Assembly (NCBI RefSeq): GCF_011046735.1
Contig: NZ_CP049258.1
Coordinates: 496,001 to 560,000, forward strand
Source: Nordella sp. HKS 07
GTDB taxonomy: Bacteria; Pseudomonadota; Alphaproteobacteria; Rhizobiales; Aestuariivirgaceae
Direction: 5' to 3'
Length of the DNA stretch: 64,000 nucleotides
A model generated the notes under the pieces. The model did no database searches, was not told where the DNA came from, and worked only from the letters and a program-made list of their open reading frames with translations. Shown one piece after another: positions 55,236 to 63,958 of this stretch (the first letter of the stretch is position 1; every line of letters starts with the position of its first letter). A program made the position numbers and the translations under genes.

Positions 55236-55857
55236 TATTGTTCTCCCACTATGGAGTTTCGTTGAAAACCCGCCCCCCGTTTCCCCTACACAACCGGTAT
55301 TGGAAGGCCGCTCGACCTGAGTCTTGCCAGCGGACTTTCTTATCGCCCGCCCCCAAGGTCAAGTAACCCGGACGACTCTATAACGGAATTTCGCGGACTG
55401 TGGCATGAATACAACACTGTTGGAATCGACGTTTTTGTTTCAACGACGCAATACAAAATCCGAGAAACAAGCGGGAAAATGCCCATTTTCAGCCCGAAAT
55501 GGAGATTGTCGGACGAGTTATGCATATGCTCTGGGTTGCAATTTCGAAAATACCCGCTCGCTTCGCCCATCGCATAATCCACAGGAGAAGGGCCGATACC
55601 GTTGAAATCGCGCGGGTGATTCGCCCGGAAATTGCAAAAACAATCAGATGTTGCGCACACGCAATAGAACACCGGGGGGGAATCAGCGGGCAAGAGCGGC
55701 GGCCAGGCATCGTACGCAGCCAACGCCGCAGACATACCGTTGCAAGCGCCCGCTTTAGCAACCTTAAGTATGGCGGCAGTGTAATTTGGCGATACGCGGG
55801 CCCCAGGGCCTTAAGCCCGCTCGCCCCGCAAGCAGCTCCGCCTGGCACCCCTTGCCG
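55236..55857. other. Long non-coding region upstream of the porin gene
   Basis: About 620 bases carry no convincing gene. Frames open on both strands are Arg/Ser-rich or have unusual composition for this genome. The section 55400-55600 is clearly richer in A and T than its surroundings (for example around 55431-55470). It probably holds the porin promoter and its control sites, and possibly a small RNA. The porin ATG is preceded by GGGAGAAC. Confidence 0.5.
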
Positions 55858-56181
55858 TCAGCTTCGAGGCCCAAGCAGGATGATTGCCGCGCCTGCGAGG
55901 CAGACCAGAGATCCGGTGATGTCCCAGCGATCAGGCTGAACGCCTTCTGCGATCCACAGCCATACTATGGCCGCGACGATGTAGACCCCGCCATAGGCGG
56001 CATAGGCCCGGCCCGCCGCGGCGCTGTCGACCAGCGTCAGCAGATAGGCGAACAGGGCAAGCGAAGCGAGGCCCGGTAAAAGCCACAAGGCCGATTTCCC
56101 CATCCGAAGCCATGCCCAGAACGCGAAGCAACCCGCGATCTCGGCGATGGCTGCTCCTGCATAGGCCGCTATATTTATCAT
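55858..56181 (-). CDS. YnfA/UPF0060-family small membrane protein
   Basis: This 107-residue protein has four membrane helices. [44 protein letters not shown] and [28 protein letters not shown] are hallmark segments of the UPF0060 (YnfA) family. It is an inner-membrane protein distantly related to small multidrug resistance exporters, and the physiological role is unsettled. It appears to be a single gene. Confidence 0.92.
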   Translation of the reverse strand: MINIAAYAGAAIAEIAGCFAFWAWLRMGKSALWLLPGLASLALFAYLLTLVDSAAAGRAYAAYGGVYIVAAIVWLWIAEGVQPDRWDITGSLVCLAGAAIILLGPRS

Positions 56182-56268
56182 GGGTCTGGTCTCTGACTTG
56201 GCCGGAGCGTCTGCGTAGAACCGCGGCGTGAGTTCTACAAGCCCGTTGGGGGATATGCTCGAGGCGGC

Positions 56269-56403
56269 CTAAAACCAGGTTTTGCAGAGCGCGCAGAAGG
56301 TCGGGACCGGCCTGAGCTTCGTGGCGGGATCGAGACAGCGACGGGCATAGCCTCCCGCGGGAGGCCCCTCACTTGGGCCGGCCGTTGCAGGCGGCGCCTG
56401 CAA
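56269..56403 (-). CDS. Possible 44-aa cysteine-containing peptide
   Basis: A short frame opens at TTG 56403 and ends at TAG 56269. The first half is Pro/Gly/Ala-rich. The second half (ARRCLDPATKLRPVPTFCALC then KTWF) looks like a small domain with a Cys-x-x-Cys pair. No ribosome site is convincing, and chance cannot be excluded. Confidence 0.2.
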   Translation of the reverse strand: MQAPPATAGPSEGPPAGGYARRCLDPATKLRPVPTFCALCKTWF

Positions 56404-56419
56404 CCCTTGGTCGAAGGAC

Positions 56420-56692
56420 CTATTCCAGCATTTTCAGGCAGGCGCCGGCCGCTTCGCCGGCGGCCCGGCCTTCGGCCCTGGAGAGCTTGCCTTCGGCGAC
56501 CATTTTCTCGACGGTGGCCACGACGATGCCGCGGCCCGTGCCGGGGGTCGGATGGCTGGCGACGGTGGTTTCGTAGATCTGCTTGGCCTGGGGCGAAAGC
56601 CCGGCGGCACAGGCATCGGCGCTTTTCTGGTCGGCCAGCGCCACGGTGGTCAACAGGCACGTCAGGCACAAAGCCCCCGAAAAGACCTTCAT
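56420..56692 (-). CDS. Small exported helical protein
   Basis: This 90-residue protein starts MKVFSGALCLTCLLTTVALA, a signal peptide. The mature part SADACAAGLSPQAKQIYETT...GRGIVVATVEKMVAEGKLSRAEGRAAGEAAGACLKMLE has two cysteines at its ends that could close a helical hairpin. AAGGAG lies 8 bases upstream of the ATG at 56692, better than the GTG or ATG a few codons earlier. Similar short periplasmic proteins are common in Hyphomicrobiales; none has a known function. Confidence 0.72.
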   Translation of the reverse strand: MKVFSGALCLTCLLTTVALADQKSADACAAGLSPQAKQIYETTVASHPTPGTGRGIVVATVEKMVAEGKLSRAEGRAAGEAAGACLKMLE

Positions 56693-56701
56693 GGTCATCA
56701 C

Positions 56702-57067
56702 TCCTTGAGGGTTGGACGCTGGTACTGGACGATACGCACGCCCCCTTAGGCTTTGATCCGGTCCGACAACAACTCCCGATAGTACAGGAAATTGTGGACG
56801 CGCTATAGGGGGTTTCGCCCTCCTGTTTCACCGGCGATATGTGCGCTCGGTTTCCGGGTACGCCGATGCAACAGAGATGTGGAGCCCTGAGGCCATTCCG
56901 TCGGAACCGGCCGATTGTCAGGCGGAGTGATTTATGCAACTGTTCCGGTGTTGCGTCAGACTGAGCGAACGTGCTCGAGGCGCCGGAAATCTCGAACCAG
57001 GCAACCGCCCGCAAGCGGAGTATCCGACTATCCCAGATCCCGCCAACGGGCAACGTGGGAGGACATC
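56702..57067. other. Intergenic region between divergent genes
   Basis: About 365 bases lie between the small exported protein and the sorbosone-dehydrogenase-like gene. No convincing gene or repeat is seen. It should contain both divergent promoters. Confidence 0.5.
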
Positions 57068-58318
57068 GTGATCAAGAAACTTGCTTTCATTCTGTCATGC
57101 ACCGCCACCTGTTGCATTACCCCTGCCTTGGCGCAGGACACCAATCTCGAGAAGCTTGGCGGCTTCAAGACGACCGGCACACCGATGATGGAGCCCATCC
57201 CGCAGACGGGGGACAACGCCGAGGCCCTCAAGGCCATCGTCGCCAAAATCAAGGTCCCGGACGGCTTCAAGATCAATCTCTATGCCATTGTTCCGGACGC
57301 GCGGCATATGGCCGTCGGGCCGCAGGGCGTGGTGACATTCGTCGGCACCCGCAAGGAGCTGGTCTATTCGATGACCGACCGCAACAAGGACCGCGTCGCC
57401 GACGATGTGAAGGTCTTCGCGCCTTCGGTCAAAATGGCGGTCCCGAACGGCGTCTGTTTCTCCAGGGACGGCCACCTTTATCTCGCCGAACAGAATCGCG
57501 TTTTGTGGTTCCCCGCCGCCGAGTTTTTCTATGAAGGCCCGGATGTCGCGGCCTTTGCCATCGTCAAGCAGGGCGAACTGATACCCGCATCCGATGAGAG
57601 CTTCAATCACACCGCGCGCACCTGCCGCGTAGGGCCGGATGGCCGCCTCTATATTACGATCGGCCAGCCCTTCAATGTGCCGGCGCCTGAAGTATTGCCG
57701 GAATTCGAGAGGCTGGGCATCGGCGGCATCATGAGCATGAAGCAGGACGGCACCGACCGCAAAATCCATTCGCGCGGCATGCGCAACCCGCTCGGCCTCG
57801 ATTTCAACCCGAAGGACAAGTCGCTCTGGGTGAATGATAATCAGGTCGACGGCATGGGCGACACCATCCCGCCGGGCGAAATGAACCGCGTGACCGGGCC
57901 GGGGCAGAATTTCGGCTTCCCCTGGTATGGCGGGGGCAAGGTCCGCACCGTCGAGTACAAGGACGCGCAGGTGCCCGAAGGCGTGGTCTTCCCACAGGTC
58001 GAGCAGGACGCGCACGCGGCCGACCTCGGCCTGTCCTTCTATACCGGCAGGCAGTTCCCCGAAAAATACCGGGGCGGCATCTTCTCGACCCAGCACGGGT
58101 CCTGGAACCGCGTCGACCCGGTGGGCGCCCGGGTCTTGTTCACTGCGCTGAAGGCGGATGGCACCGCGGACAAGACGGAAGTGTTCGCCGACGGCTGGCT
58201 GAACGAGAATGGCGAGTATCTCGGCCGACCGGTCGATGTTCAGATGCTCAACGATGGCTCGCTGCTGGTATCCGACGATTTGGCTGGAGCGGTCTGGCGA
58301 ATTTCCTACGACAATTAG
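57068..58318 (+). CDS. Periplasmic PQQ-type sugar dehydrogenase (L-sorbosone dehydrogenase-like)
   Basis: This is a 416-residue exported beta-propeller. The signal peptide runs from the GTG start (IKKLAFILSCTATCCITPALA). Propeller motifs are GFKINLYAIVPDARHMAVGPQGVVTFVGTR, GVCFSRDGHLYLAEQNRVLWF, TCRVGPDGRLYITIGQPFN, HSRGMRNPLGLDFNP and FSTQHGSWNRVDPVGARVLF, the pattern of soluble PQQ glucose/sorbosone dehydrogenases. GGGAGGA lies 4 bases before the GTG. It is followed by a cytochrome c gene that is the natural electron acceptor. The true substrate is unknown. Confidence 0.9.
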   Translation: MIKKLAFILSCTATCCITPALAQDTNLEKLGGFKTTGTPMMEPIPQTGDNAEALKAIVAKIKVPDGFKINLYAIVPDARHMAVGPQGVVTFVGTRKELVYSMTDRNKDRVADDVKVFAPSVKMAVPNGVCFSRDGHLYLAEQNRVLWFPAAEFFYEGPDVAAFAIVKQGELIPASDESFNHTARTCRVGPDGRLYITIGQPFNVPAPEVLPEFERLGIGGIMSMKQDGTDRKIHSRGMRNPLGLDFNPKDKSLWVNDNQVDGMGDTIPPGEMNRVTGPGQNFGFPWYGGGKVRTVEYKDAQVPEGVVFPQVEQDAHAADLGLSFYTGRQFPEKYRGGIFSTQHGSWNRVDPVGARVLFTALKADGTADKTEVFADGWLNENGEYLGRPVDVQMLNDGSLLVSDDLAGAVWRISYDN

Positions 58319-58385
58319 ATAGCCTCGCCAGGCGACGAGCATCTGCTGCCGCCTGGCTTTTCTCCCGGAGATAAAGGAGCTTCAT

Positions 58386-58709
58386 GTGCGCGGTTTGATC
58401 GTGGGCCTGGCCGCTCTCTGCGCCGGCCCGGTTGTTGCCGAGGCGGCCGGCGATGCCGTTCTGGGCAAGAAAGTCATGCTGAAGTGCCAAGTTTGCCATG
58501 GCAAGGACGGCCTCGCCAAGCTGCCCGACGCGCCGAACATCGCCGGGCAGAAGGAGACCTATCTCGTGAAGGCTCTCAGAGCCTTCAAGGCCGGCGAGCG
58601 CAAGAACGAGCAGATGACGATCGTGATCAAGGGCTTGAGCGATGAGGATATAGCGAATGTCGCCGCCTATTATTCATCGATCAAGATCACCGTCCAAGTT
58701 CCGCCGTGA
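58386..58709 (+). CDS. Class I monohaem cytochrome c
   Basis: This 107-residue exported protein has signal peptide GLIVGLAALCAGPVVAEAA. Haem attaches at Cys34-Gln-Val-Cys37-His38 (KCQVCHGKDGLAKL), and Met78 (NEQMTI) is the likely sixth ligand. DIANVAAYYSSIK is the closing helix of the c4/c5-like fold. AAAGGAGC lies 5 bases upstream of the GTG start; the ATG two bases earlier is out of frame and stops at once. The gap after the dehydrogenase gene is 67 bases. It probably carries electrons from it to the respiratory chain. Confidence 0.9.
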   Translation: MRGLIVGLAALCAGPVVAEAAGDAVLGKKVMLKCQVCHGKDGLAKLPDAPNIAGQKETYLVKALRAFKAGERKNEQMTIVIKGLSDEDIANVAAYYSSIKITVQVPP

Positions 58710-58756
58710 GATGAGAAACGGCAAAGCCGAATTGCGGAAACGCCTGGGCAGGACCA

Positions 58757-58799
58757 CGTTTTCCCCTTTGCCCGTTGCGAAGCAATGGGAGGAGGGAAA
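58757..58799. repeat. REP-like element (family E), single unit
   Basis: TTTTCCCCTTTGCCCGTTGC followed by GAAGCAATGGGAGGAGGGAAAG forms a short inverted repeat of the same family as at 34.4, 37.4 and 40.5 kb. It lies between the cytochrome c and aminotransferase genes. Confidence 0.65.
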
Positions 58800-58916
58800 G
58801 ATTGGCGAGGCCACGCCCGCCATGTGACATCGTTGACCATCATCCATCAACCAGCATTGCCCATCACGCAAACATTCGCGATGATGGCAGGCTAGTGGGG
58901 AGGAAGGGAACGCGTC

Positions 58917-60260
58917 ATGACGGGACAATCACGCTTCGAACGGGCAACTCATGAAATGCTGGCCAAGACAAAGAAGTGTCAGGCCATGACCGGTGATCGG
59001 GAGAGCATCCTGTTCTCCGGCATGCGTGCCAATCTCTATTTGCCGCATCCCATCTACATCGACTCCGGCGAGGGTGCGACCATTACCGATATCGACGGCA
59101 ACACCTACATAGATACGTGCATGGGGTTCGGTGTTTCCGTCCTGGGTCATCGCCACCCGGATGTCGCGGCGGCGATCTCCAGGATCTCTGAATCGGGATG
59201 GCATTTCGGCATTCACTCGGAAGAGCAGCTTCCCCTCGCACGGCTTTTGCAGGACGCCATTCCGTGCGCCGAGCGCATCTTGTTCTGCAACACGGGGTCC
59301 GAGGCGACCGGCTATGCGATGCGCGCCGCGCGTGCTTTCACCGGAAAGGAAAAAATCGGAATATTCGATGGCTATTGGCACGGCATGCATGATTACTGCA
59401 TGGTTGCCCCGACTGCTGTCGACTCCCGTGACCGGCCGTCCGGCGTGGCGATCAGCACTGGTGTCCCGAAGGCAATTCACGAACTCACCGTTCCCCTCCC
59501 CTATCGCAATCCCAGTGCGCTCGACATCATCCGCGCCAACAAGGATGAGCTGGCGATGGTGATCATAGAGCCGGTCCAGCATTCGAACCCTCAGCGCGAG
59601 GTGCGCGACTATCTCAGATCCGTCCAGGAGGTTTGCCGCGAGTGCAACGTCCTGTTCGCTCTGGACGAGATGGTCACCGGCTTCCGCCTCGCTTATGGCG
59701 GCGGTCAGGAATATTTCGATATCAAACCGGATTTCGCGACACTTGGCAAAGCCTGCGGCGGCGGATTGCCGATCGGCGTCATCGCCGGGCGGGAGGATTT
59801 CATGCGTATGTTCCTTCCCAAGTCCGGTGAACAGGGTGTGTTCACCGGCGGCACGTTCACCGGCAACCCGCTATCGATGGCGGCGGGAACCGCGGCGGTC
59901 CGCTATTATGCCGAGCACCCGGAGATCTACACTCATATGGCGGCGCAGGGCGACCGCCTGACCACGCGTTTCAATGAATTCGCGACGCGCCACAACATGG
60001 CGGTCCAGATGAGCAATGTCGGCTCGATGTTTCATATTTATTTTCAAAGCGGCCCGGTTCGCAGCAGCTTCGACATCGACGAGAAGCCCATGGAACTGGC
60101 GCGGCAGGCCTTTCTGATGCACACCCTCAATCTTGGCGTCCTGATTTCGGGCGGCAACCGCTACTATCTCTCCGCCGCACATTCGGAGAAAGTCGTCGAC
60201 CGGATGATCGACATCTTTCACGAGTCGCTTGCTCTGGTTCGCGAAGACGGTCTGTTTTAG
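58917..60260 (+). CDS. Class III aminotransferase (glutamate-1-semialdehyde aminomutase-like)
   Basis: This 447-residue PLP enzyme has the cofactor lysine Lys278 in FATLGKACGGGLPIG, Asp250 in LFALDEMVTGFR, the phosphate-binding LFCNTGSEATGYAMRAARAFTGK and the YWHGMHDY segment. It resembles glutamate-1-semialdehyde 2,1-aminomutase but is probably a catabolic aminotransferase, as it sits beside an enolase-superfamily enzyme and an amino-acid importer instead of tetrapyrrole genes. GGAGGAAGGG precedes the ATG by 9 bases. It converges on the enolase-superfamily gene. Confidence 0.88.
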   Translation: MTGQSRFERATHEMLAKTKKCQAMTGDRESILFSGMRANLYLPHPIYIDSGEGATITDIDGNTYIDTCMGFGVSVLGHRHPDVAAAISRISESGWHFGIHSEEQLPLARLLQDAIPCAERILFCNTGSEATGYAMRAARAFTGKEKIGIFDGYWHGMHDYCMVAPTAVDSRDRPSGVAISTGVPKAIHELTVPLPYRNPSALDIIRANKDELAMVIIEPVQHSNPQREVRDYLRSVQEVCRECNVLFALDEMVTGFRLAYGGGQEYFDIKPDFATLGKACGGGLPIGVIAGREDFMRMFLPKSGEQGVFTGGTFTGNPLSMAAGTAAVRYYAEHPEIYTHMAAQGDRLTTRFNEFATRHNMAVQMSNVGSMFHIYFQSGPVRSSFDIDEKPMELARQAFLMHTLNLGVLISGGNRYYLSAAHSEKVVDRMIDIFHESLALVREDGLF

Positions 60261-60432
60261 AAATGGCCTTGTTTGGGAACTGTGAGAACTTTTCATCACC
60301 GAATGCTTGATTGCCAATGACTCGAAAGTCCGACGGGTCGCTGGATGCATTCGTCTTCTACCTTCCAACCGATCCAGAACCGCCGCGCGGCCAATGCAGC
60401 GGCCGATAGTCACGATTTCTCCTGTGGCACTC

Positions 60433-61593
60433 CTAAGACGTAATTTGTGCCAGCTTACCGGAATAGGTAGGGAATTCTCCGTGCTTGCGGTAAGCCTCGT
60501 GGAAGAACATCAGCTTGTCCTCATCGACCTCAACGCCCAGGCCCGGCTTGTCGATACGGCCCCAGGACGGCTTGTCGACAATGGGAATGCGCTCGGTGAG
60601 GATGTCGTCCTCCATGATTTGCGCCGTCTGCTGGCTGCCCAGAGCGGCATTGGGGCAGGCGAGCATCACGTGGTGACCCGCTGCCGCCGTGAGGCCGAGT
60701 TCGCCATGGGTGTGCTTCAGAACCTGCCAGCCTTCCAAGTGGCTTACGTGATTGAGCGTGTGCCAGCGCCCGAGCGAACCCACCCAGTACTGACTGTAGC
60801 AAAGATAGTCGCCACAGCGGCTTTTGATGACGCGATAGGCATCCGCCTCGCGCCACAGGCCTTCGTTGACGCAAAAAGGGGTCGAGACCCGTTGCCTGAG
60901 GTCGAGCATGTTCTCGACCGGATCGATCCTCACTGGAGCTTCAACGAAGTCCAGATCGAAGCGTACCTGCCAGCGGGTGAGCAACCGCACTGCCTGTGGC
61001 ATGGTCCAGGCTTGGTTGACGTCGATGCGAATCCTGCCTTCGGGACCGATCGAGTCGCGCAATGCCTCCAGCATCTCCTCTTCCCTTTTTTCATCCACGC
61101 CAACTTTGATATAATAAGCCTTGTAGCCTTTCTTCACGCCGTCCTTGCCTTGGCGAGCGATGTCATCCGGGCTGCCCCACTCCATGTAGTAGTAATAATC
61201 CACCTCATTGCGCATGGCCCCGCCCAGCATCCTGTAAATCGGCTGGCCCGCCGCCTTGCCGCATAAATCCCAGAGGGCCGTGTCGATTCCGGCAAAGGCG
61301 AAGTTGCCGGTCATCGGCTGAAAGGCCCAAACGGCGTAGATGGCAAGATCCCGGTGAATCTGCTCCTTATCCCAGGGGTCGCGGCCAATCACCAGCGGCG
61401 CCATGTTGCGCACGGCGCTTTCGATCCCAGCAGTATCGGCGGCCCTGGTGCATTCGCCCCAGCCCACCACCCCATCGTCGGAAGTGATTTTGACGATCAC
61501 GTCGGTGATGCCACCCCGGTTGATCAGCGAACTCGCCTCTACGCGCTTATAGGGTACGCGGACCGGAAAGACCTCGAGCTTGACGACTTTCAT
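60433..61593 (-). CDS. Mandelate racemase/muconate lactonizing-type enzyme (second copy in window)
   Basis: This 386-residue enolase-superfamily enzyme has a capping domain (residues 1-125) with NFAFAGIDTALWDLCGKAAGQP. Lys163 is the candidate base (YYIKVG), and metal ligands are Asp191 (IRIDVNQAW), Glu218 (FVEAP) and Glu244 (FCVNEGLW). His296 (VLKHTHGELG) is the likely base on the opposite face. It differs clearly from the enzyme near 31 kb. AAGGAGAGG lies upstream of the ATG. Repeat A4 separates it from the ABC importer genes on the same strand, and a common operon is likely. The substrate, probably an acid sugar or an amino-acid derivative, is unknown. Confidence 0.87.
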   Translation of the reverse strand: MKVVKLEVFPVRVPYKRVEASSLINRGGITDVIVKITSDDGVVGWGECTRAADTAGIESAVRNMAPLVIGRDPWDKEQIHRDLAIYAVWAFQPMTGNFAFAGIDTALWDLCGKAAGQPIYRMLGGAMRNEVDYYYYMEWGSPDDIARQGKDGVKKGYKAYYIKVGVDEKREEEMLEALRDSIGPEGRIRIDVNQAWTMPQAVRLLTRWQVRFDLDFVEAPVRIDPVENMLDLRQRVSTPFCVNEGLWREADAYRVIKSRCGDYLCYSQYWVGSLGRWHTLNHVSHLEGWQVLKHTHGELGLTAAAGHHVMLACPNAALGSQQTAQIMEDDILTERIPIVDKPSWGRIDKPGLGVEVDEDKLMFFHEAYRKHGEFPTYSGKLAQITS

Positions 61594-61608
61594 GGACGGA
61601 ACCTCTCC

Positions 61609-61725
61609 TTAGATCACGATGAGTTTGGATCGAATCGATCCAAACTCATAAACGTGATCGATTTTACTAGTTAGCGCGGGATTCTTGCGAAAAGCCGGTG
61701 TCCACTTTTTCGCATCCCGCGCTAG
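61609..61725. repeat. Composite palindromic element, copy A4, flanked by TTAG/CTAG
   Basis: Hairpin 1 is ATGAGTTTGGATCGA 61619-61633, centre A 61634, matching arm 61635-61649. Hairpin 2 spans 61674-61722 (GCGCGGGATTCTTGCGAAAAG...TTTTTCGCATCCCGCGC). The right-hand CTAG (61722-61725) contains the stop codon of the permease gene. It lies inside a presumed operon. Confidence 0.9.
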
Positions 61726-62405
61726 GTGGCAATGCGCAGCCGCCGCTCCATAGCCCGGACGAGCAGCGAAAGTGGGTAACTCATTGCAAAATAAATAGCG
61801 GCGACCAGCACGAAGACGGCCATCGGCTGATAGTCTGCGAAGGCGATGCTCTTGGCGCCATTCATGATCTCGTTGACACCTATCAGAGTGCAAAGCGAGG
61901 TATCCTTCAGAAGGCCGATAGCATAGTTCGCCACCGGCGGCAGCACGATGCGGGCGGCCTGTGGCAGGATGATATAGAACATGGCCTTGGCGGGTGTCAT
62001 GCCGAGCGAGAGTGCGGCCTCGCGCTGGCCCTTGTGCAGGGCCTCGATTCCGGAGCGGAACACCTCGGCAAGTATGGCGCCGCCATGGAGGCCGAGGCCA
62101 AGAACGGCACCGGCGAAATCGGTGAACCATGTCCAGTCGAGGCCGGGGAAGAGTTGCGGCGGCACAAAATAGACAATATAGAGCATCACCACGATCGGCA
62201 GCCCACGAGCAATTTCGATGAAACCCATCGCCAGGGTGCTGACCAATTTGATGCGTGATGTGCGGCAGAGAGCGACGAAAATGCCAAACACCACTGCGAG
62301 AATGAAAGAGAAGATGGCGATCTTGATGGTGGTCAGCGAATAATACAAGAGTTCCGGCAACCAGCGGTGGATGTGCTCAGCGTAGATTTCGGGAAGCTGA
62401 AGCAT
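61722..62405 (-). CDS. Amino-acid-type ABC permease
   Basis: This is a 227-residue His/Glu/Gln/Arg/opine-type permease. It has LTTIKIAIFSFILAVVFGIFVAL, IARGLPIVVMLYIVYFVPP and the EAA loop EVFRSGIEALHKGQREAALSLGMTPAKAMFYIILPQA. It has five or six helices and pairs with the neighbouring permease. The TAG stop is supplied by the CTAG end of repeat A4. Confidence 0.93.
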   Translation of the reverse strand: MLQLPEIYAEHIHRWLPELLYYSLTTIKIAIFSFILAVVFGIFVALCRTSRIKLVSTLAMGFIEIARGLPIVVMLYIVYFVPPQLFPGLDWTWFTDFAGAVLGLGLHGGAILAEVFRSGIEALHKGQREAALSLGMTPAKAMFYIILPQAARIVLPPVANYAIGLLKDTSLCTLIGVNEIMNGAKSIAFADYQPMAVFVLVAAIYFAMSYPLSLLVRAMERRLRIAT

Positions 62406-62418
62406 AGTGTCTCCTTCC

Positions 62419-63084
62419 CTATTGCCAGGCCTGGCGCTGGCGCTCGAGCCGGGCCGCGAGCCGCGCCATGGGAATGGTTACGCACAAATACATTGCCCCT
62501 GCCATCAAATAGATGGGAGCGCTTTGAAGCGTCTCAGTGACAAGCTGGCGTGCTAGCGCCATGACTTCAAGCACGCCAACAGCAAAAACGATGGCCGTGT
62601 CCTTCAGGAGTACGATGGCGAAATTGGTCATCGGCGGCAACATGGTGCGAATAGCTTGCGGCAACACGATGTACCGCATGGCCCGTGTAGGTGTCATGCC
62701 GAGTGACAAGGCCGCCTCCATTTGGCCGCGATGGATCGACTCGATTCCGGCCCTGTAGATTTCGGAGAGATAGGCGGCCCCATTCATACCAAGCCCGAGG
62801 ATCGCTGCCTCGAAAGGCGTGGGCTGGTATCCCACGTCGGGGAAACCGAAGTAGATGACGAAGAGTTGCACAAGTGCCGGCGTACCGCGGAAAAATTCCA
62901 CATAGGCGGTGGCGGCCCAGCGCAGAAGCTTCCACGTCGAAATGCGCAGCAGCGCGATGACAAGACCGAATACCAGCGCGAAGACTAGAGCGCCCGCCGC
63001 GACGATGAGGGTTGCTGGCCAGCCGCTCAGCAGCGTGGTAAAGAAGTACCAACCCTTGGCCTCGATAATCTGGAAGAAGTTCAT
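62419..63084 (-). CDS. Amino-acid-type ABC permease
   Basis: This 221-residue permease is of the same family: WPATLIVAAGALVFALVFGLVIALLR, YVEFFRGTPALVQLFVIYFG and the EAA loop EIYRAGIESIHRGQMEAALSLGMTPTRAMRYIVLPQA. It is separated from the other permease by 13 bases and from the ATPase gene by 12 bases. Confidence 0.93.
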   Translation of the reverse strand: MNFFQIIEAKGWYFFTTLLSGWPATLIVAAGALVFALVFGLVIALLRISTWKLLRWAATAYVEFFRGTPALVQLFVIYFGFPDVGYQPTPFEAAILGLGMNGAAYLSEIYRAGIESIHRGQMEAALSLGMTPTRAMRYIVLPQAIRTMLPPMTNFAIVLLKDTAIVFAVGVLEVMALARQLVTETLQSAPIYLMAGAMYLCVTIPMARLAARLERQRQAWQ

Positions 63085-63096
63085 GCGTGCAACCCG

Positions 63097-63894
63097 TCAG
63101 CGGTCTTGAATGTGCTTGAGAAACTCGCGGGTTCGTGCTTCACGCGGTTTGAGCAGCACCTCCCGAGGCGAGCCTTGTTCGACGACTTTTCCATGGTCCA
63201 TAAAGATCACCCGGTCCGACACTTCGCCGGCGAATTGGATTTCGTGAGTGACGATCACCATGGTGGCGCCCTCTTCGGCAAGCTGGCGCATGACGCGCAG
63301 CACCTCGCCGATGAGTTCGGGATCAAGGGCGGAGGTCGCCTCGTCGAACAGCATGAGTTTGGGCTGCATTGCGAGCACGCGGGCAATGGCTACGCGCTGT
63401 TGCTGGCCACCCGACAGGCGCTCGGGATATTCGTTGATCTTGTGGCCAAGGCCTACTTTTTGCAGCACCTCGCGGCCGCGCGCTTCAGCCACCTCGCGCG
63501 AGTGGCCAAACACCCGCATGGGCGCGACCGTCACGTTTCCGAGCGCCGTCAGATGCGGAAACAGGTTGAAGCGCTGGAAGACGAAGCCGATTTCCTGGCG
63601 CTCCTTGGCGAGTTCGCGGTCGCTGAGGTGGACGTAACGGTCGCCCACCTTCTTCTCACCTACCAGACTGCCTTCGATGTAAATGTGGCCAGCAGTGGGT
63701 TTTTCCAGATAGTTGATGCACCGAAGGAGCGTCGTCTTGCCCGACCCGCTCGGCCCGATAATCGATATCTTCTCGCCCCGCTTTACCTCGAGGTTGACGC
63801 CGCTTAGAACGGTCAGATCGCCGAATTTCTTGTGCAGGTCCTCGATCTTCAGCAGTGGCTGCGCTCCAGCCGCGCCATTGCCCGCTTTGCTCAT
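63097..63894 (-). CDS. Amino-acid-type ABC importer ATPase
   Basis: This 265-residue ATPase of the GlnQ/HisP group has Walker [20 protein letters not shown]-loop FVFQRFNLFPHLTALGN, signature LSGGQQQRVAIARVL, Walker B LMLFDEATSALDPELIGEV and H-loop IVTHEIQFA. The ATG at 63894 has GAGGGA upstream and is preferred over a GTG four codons earlier. It energises the two permeases. Confidence 0.93.
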   Translation of the reverse strand: MSKAGNGAAGAQPLLKIEDLHKKFGDLTVLSGVNLEVKRGEKISIIGPSGSGKTTLLRCINYLEKPTAGHIYIEGSLVGEKKVGDRYVHLSDRELAKERQEIGFVFQRFNLFPHLTALGNVTVAPMRVFGHSREVAEARGREVLQKVGLGHKINEYPERLSGGQQQRVAIARVLAMQPKLMLFDEATSALDPELIGEVLRVMRQLAEEGATMVIVTHEIQFAGEVSDRVIFMDHGKVVEQGSPREVLLKPREARTREFLKHIQDR

Positions 63895-63920
63895 GAAATC
63901 CCTCACCCTCGGACAGGAAC

Positions 63921-63941
63921 GGGCGGGATCCTATCCCGCCC
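63921..63941 (-). terminator. Hairpin between binding-protein and ATPase genes
   Basis: GGGCGGGA (63921-63928) pairs with TCCCGCCC (63934-63941) around a TCCTA loop. It lies 18 bases after the upstream gene's stop and before the ATPase start. It is probably a leaky terminator or mRNA stabiliser, as after the other two binding-protein genes. Confidence 0.7.
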
Positions 63942-63958
63942 GCTGCATCTTTCACCGC

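Noticed and set aside
55340-55735. Minus-strand frame of 131 codons upstream of the porin
   Set aside because: Unusual composition, no ribosome site, no motif; treated as non-coding.
58917-60260. hemL (tetrapyrrole biosynthesis) as the aminotransferase's identity
   Set aside because: The family resembles it, but the neighbours are catabolic and transport genes, so the specific name is not supported.
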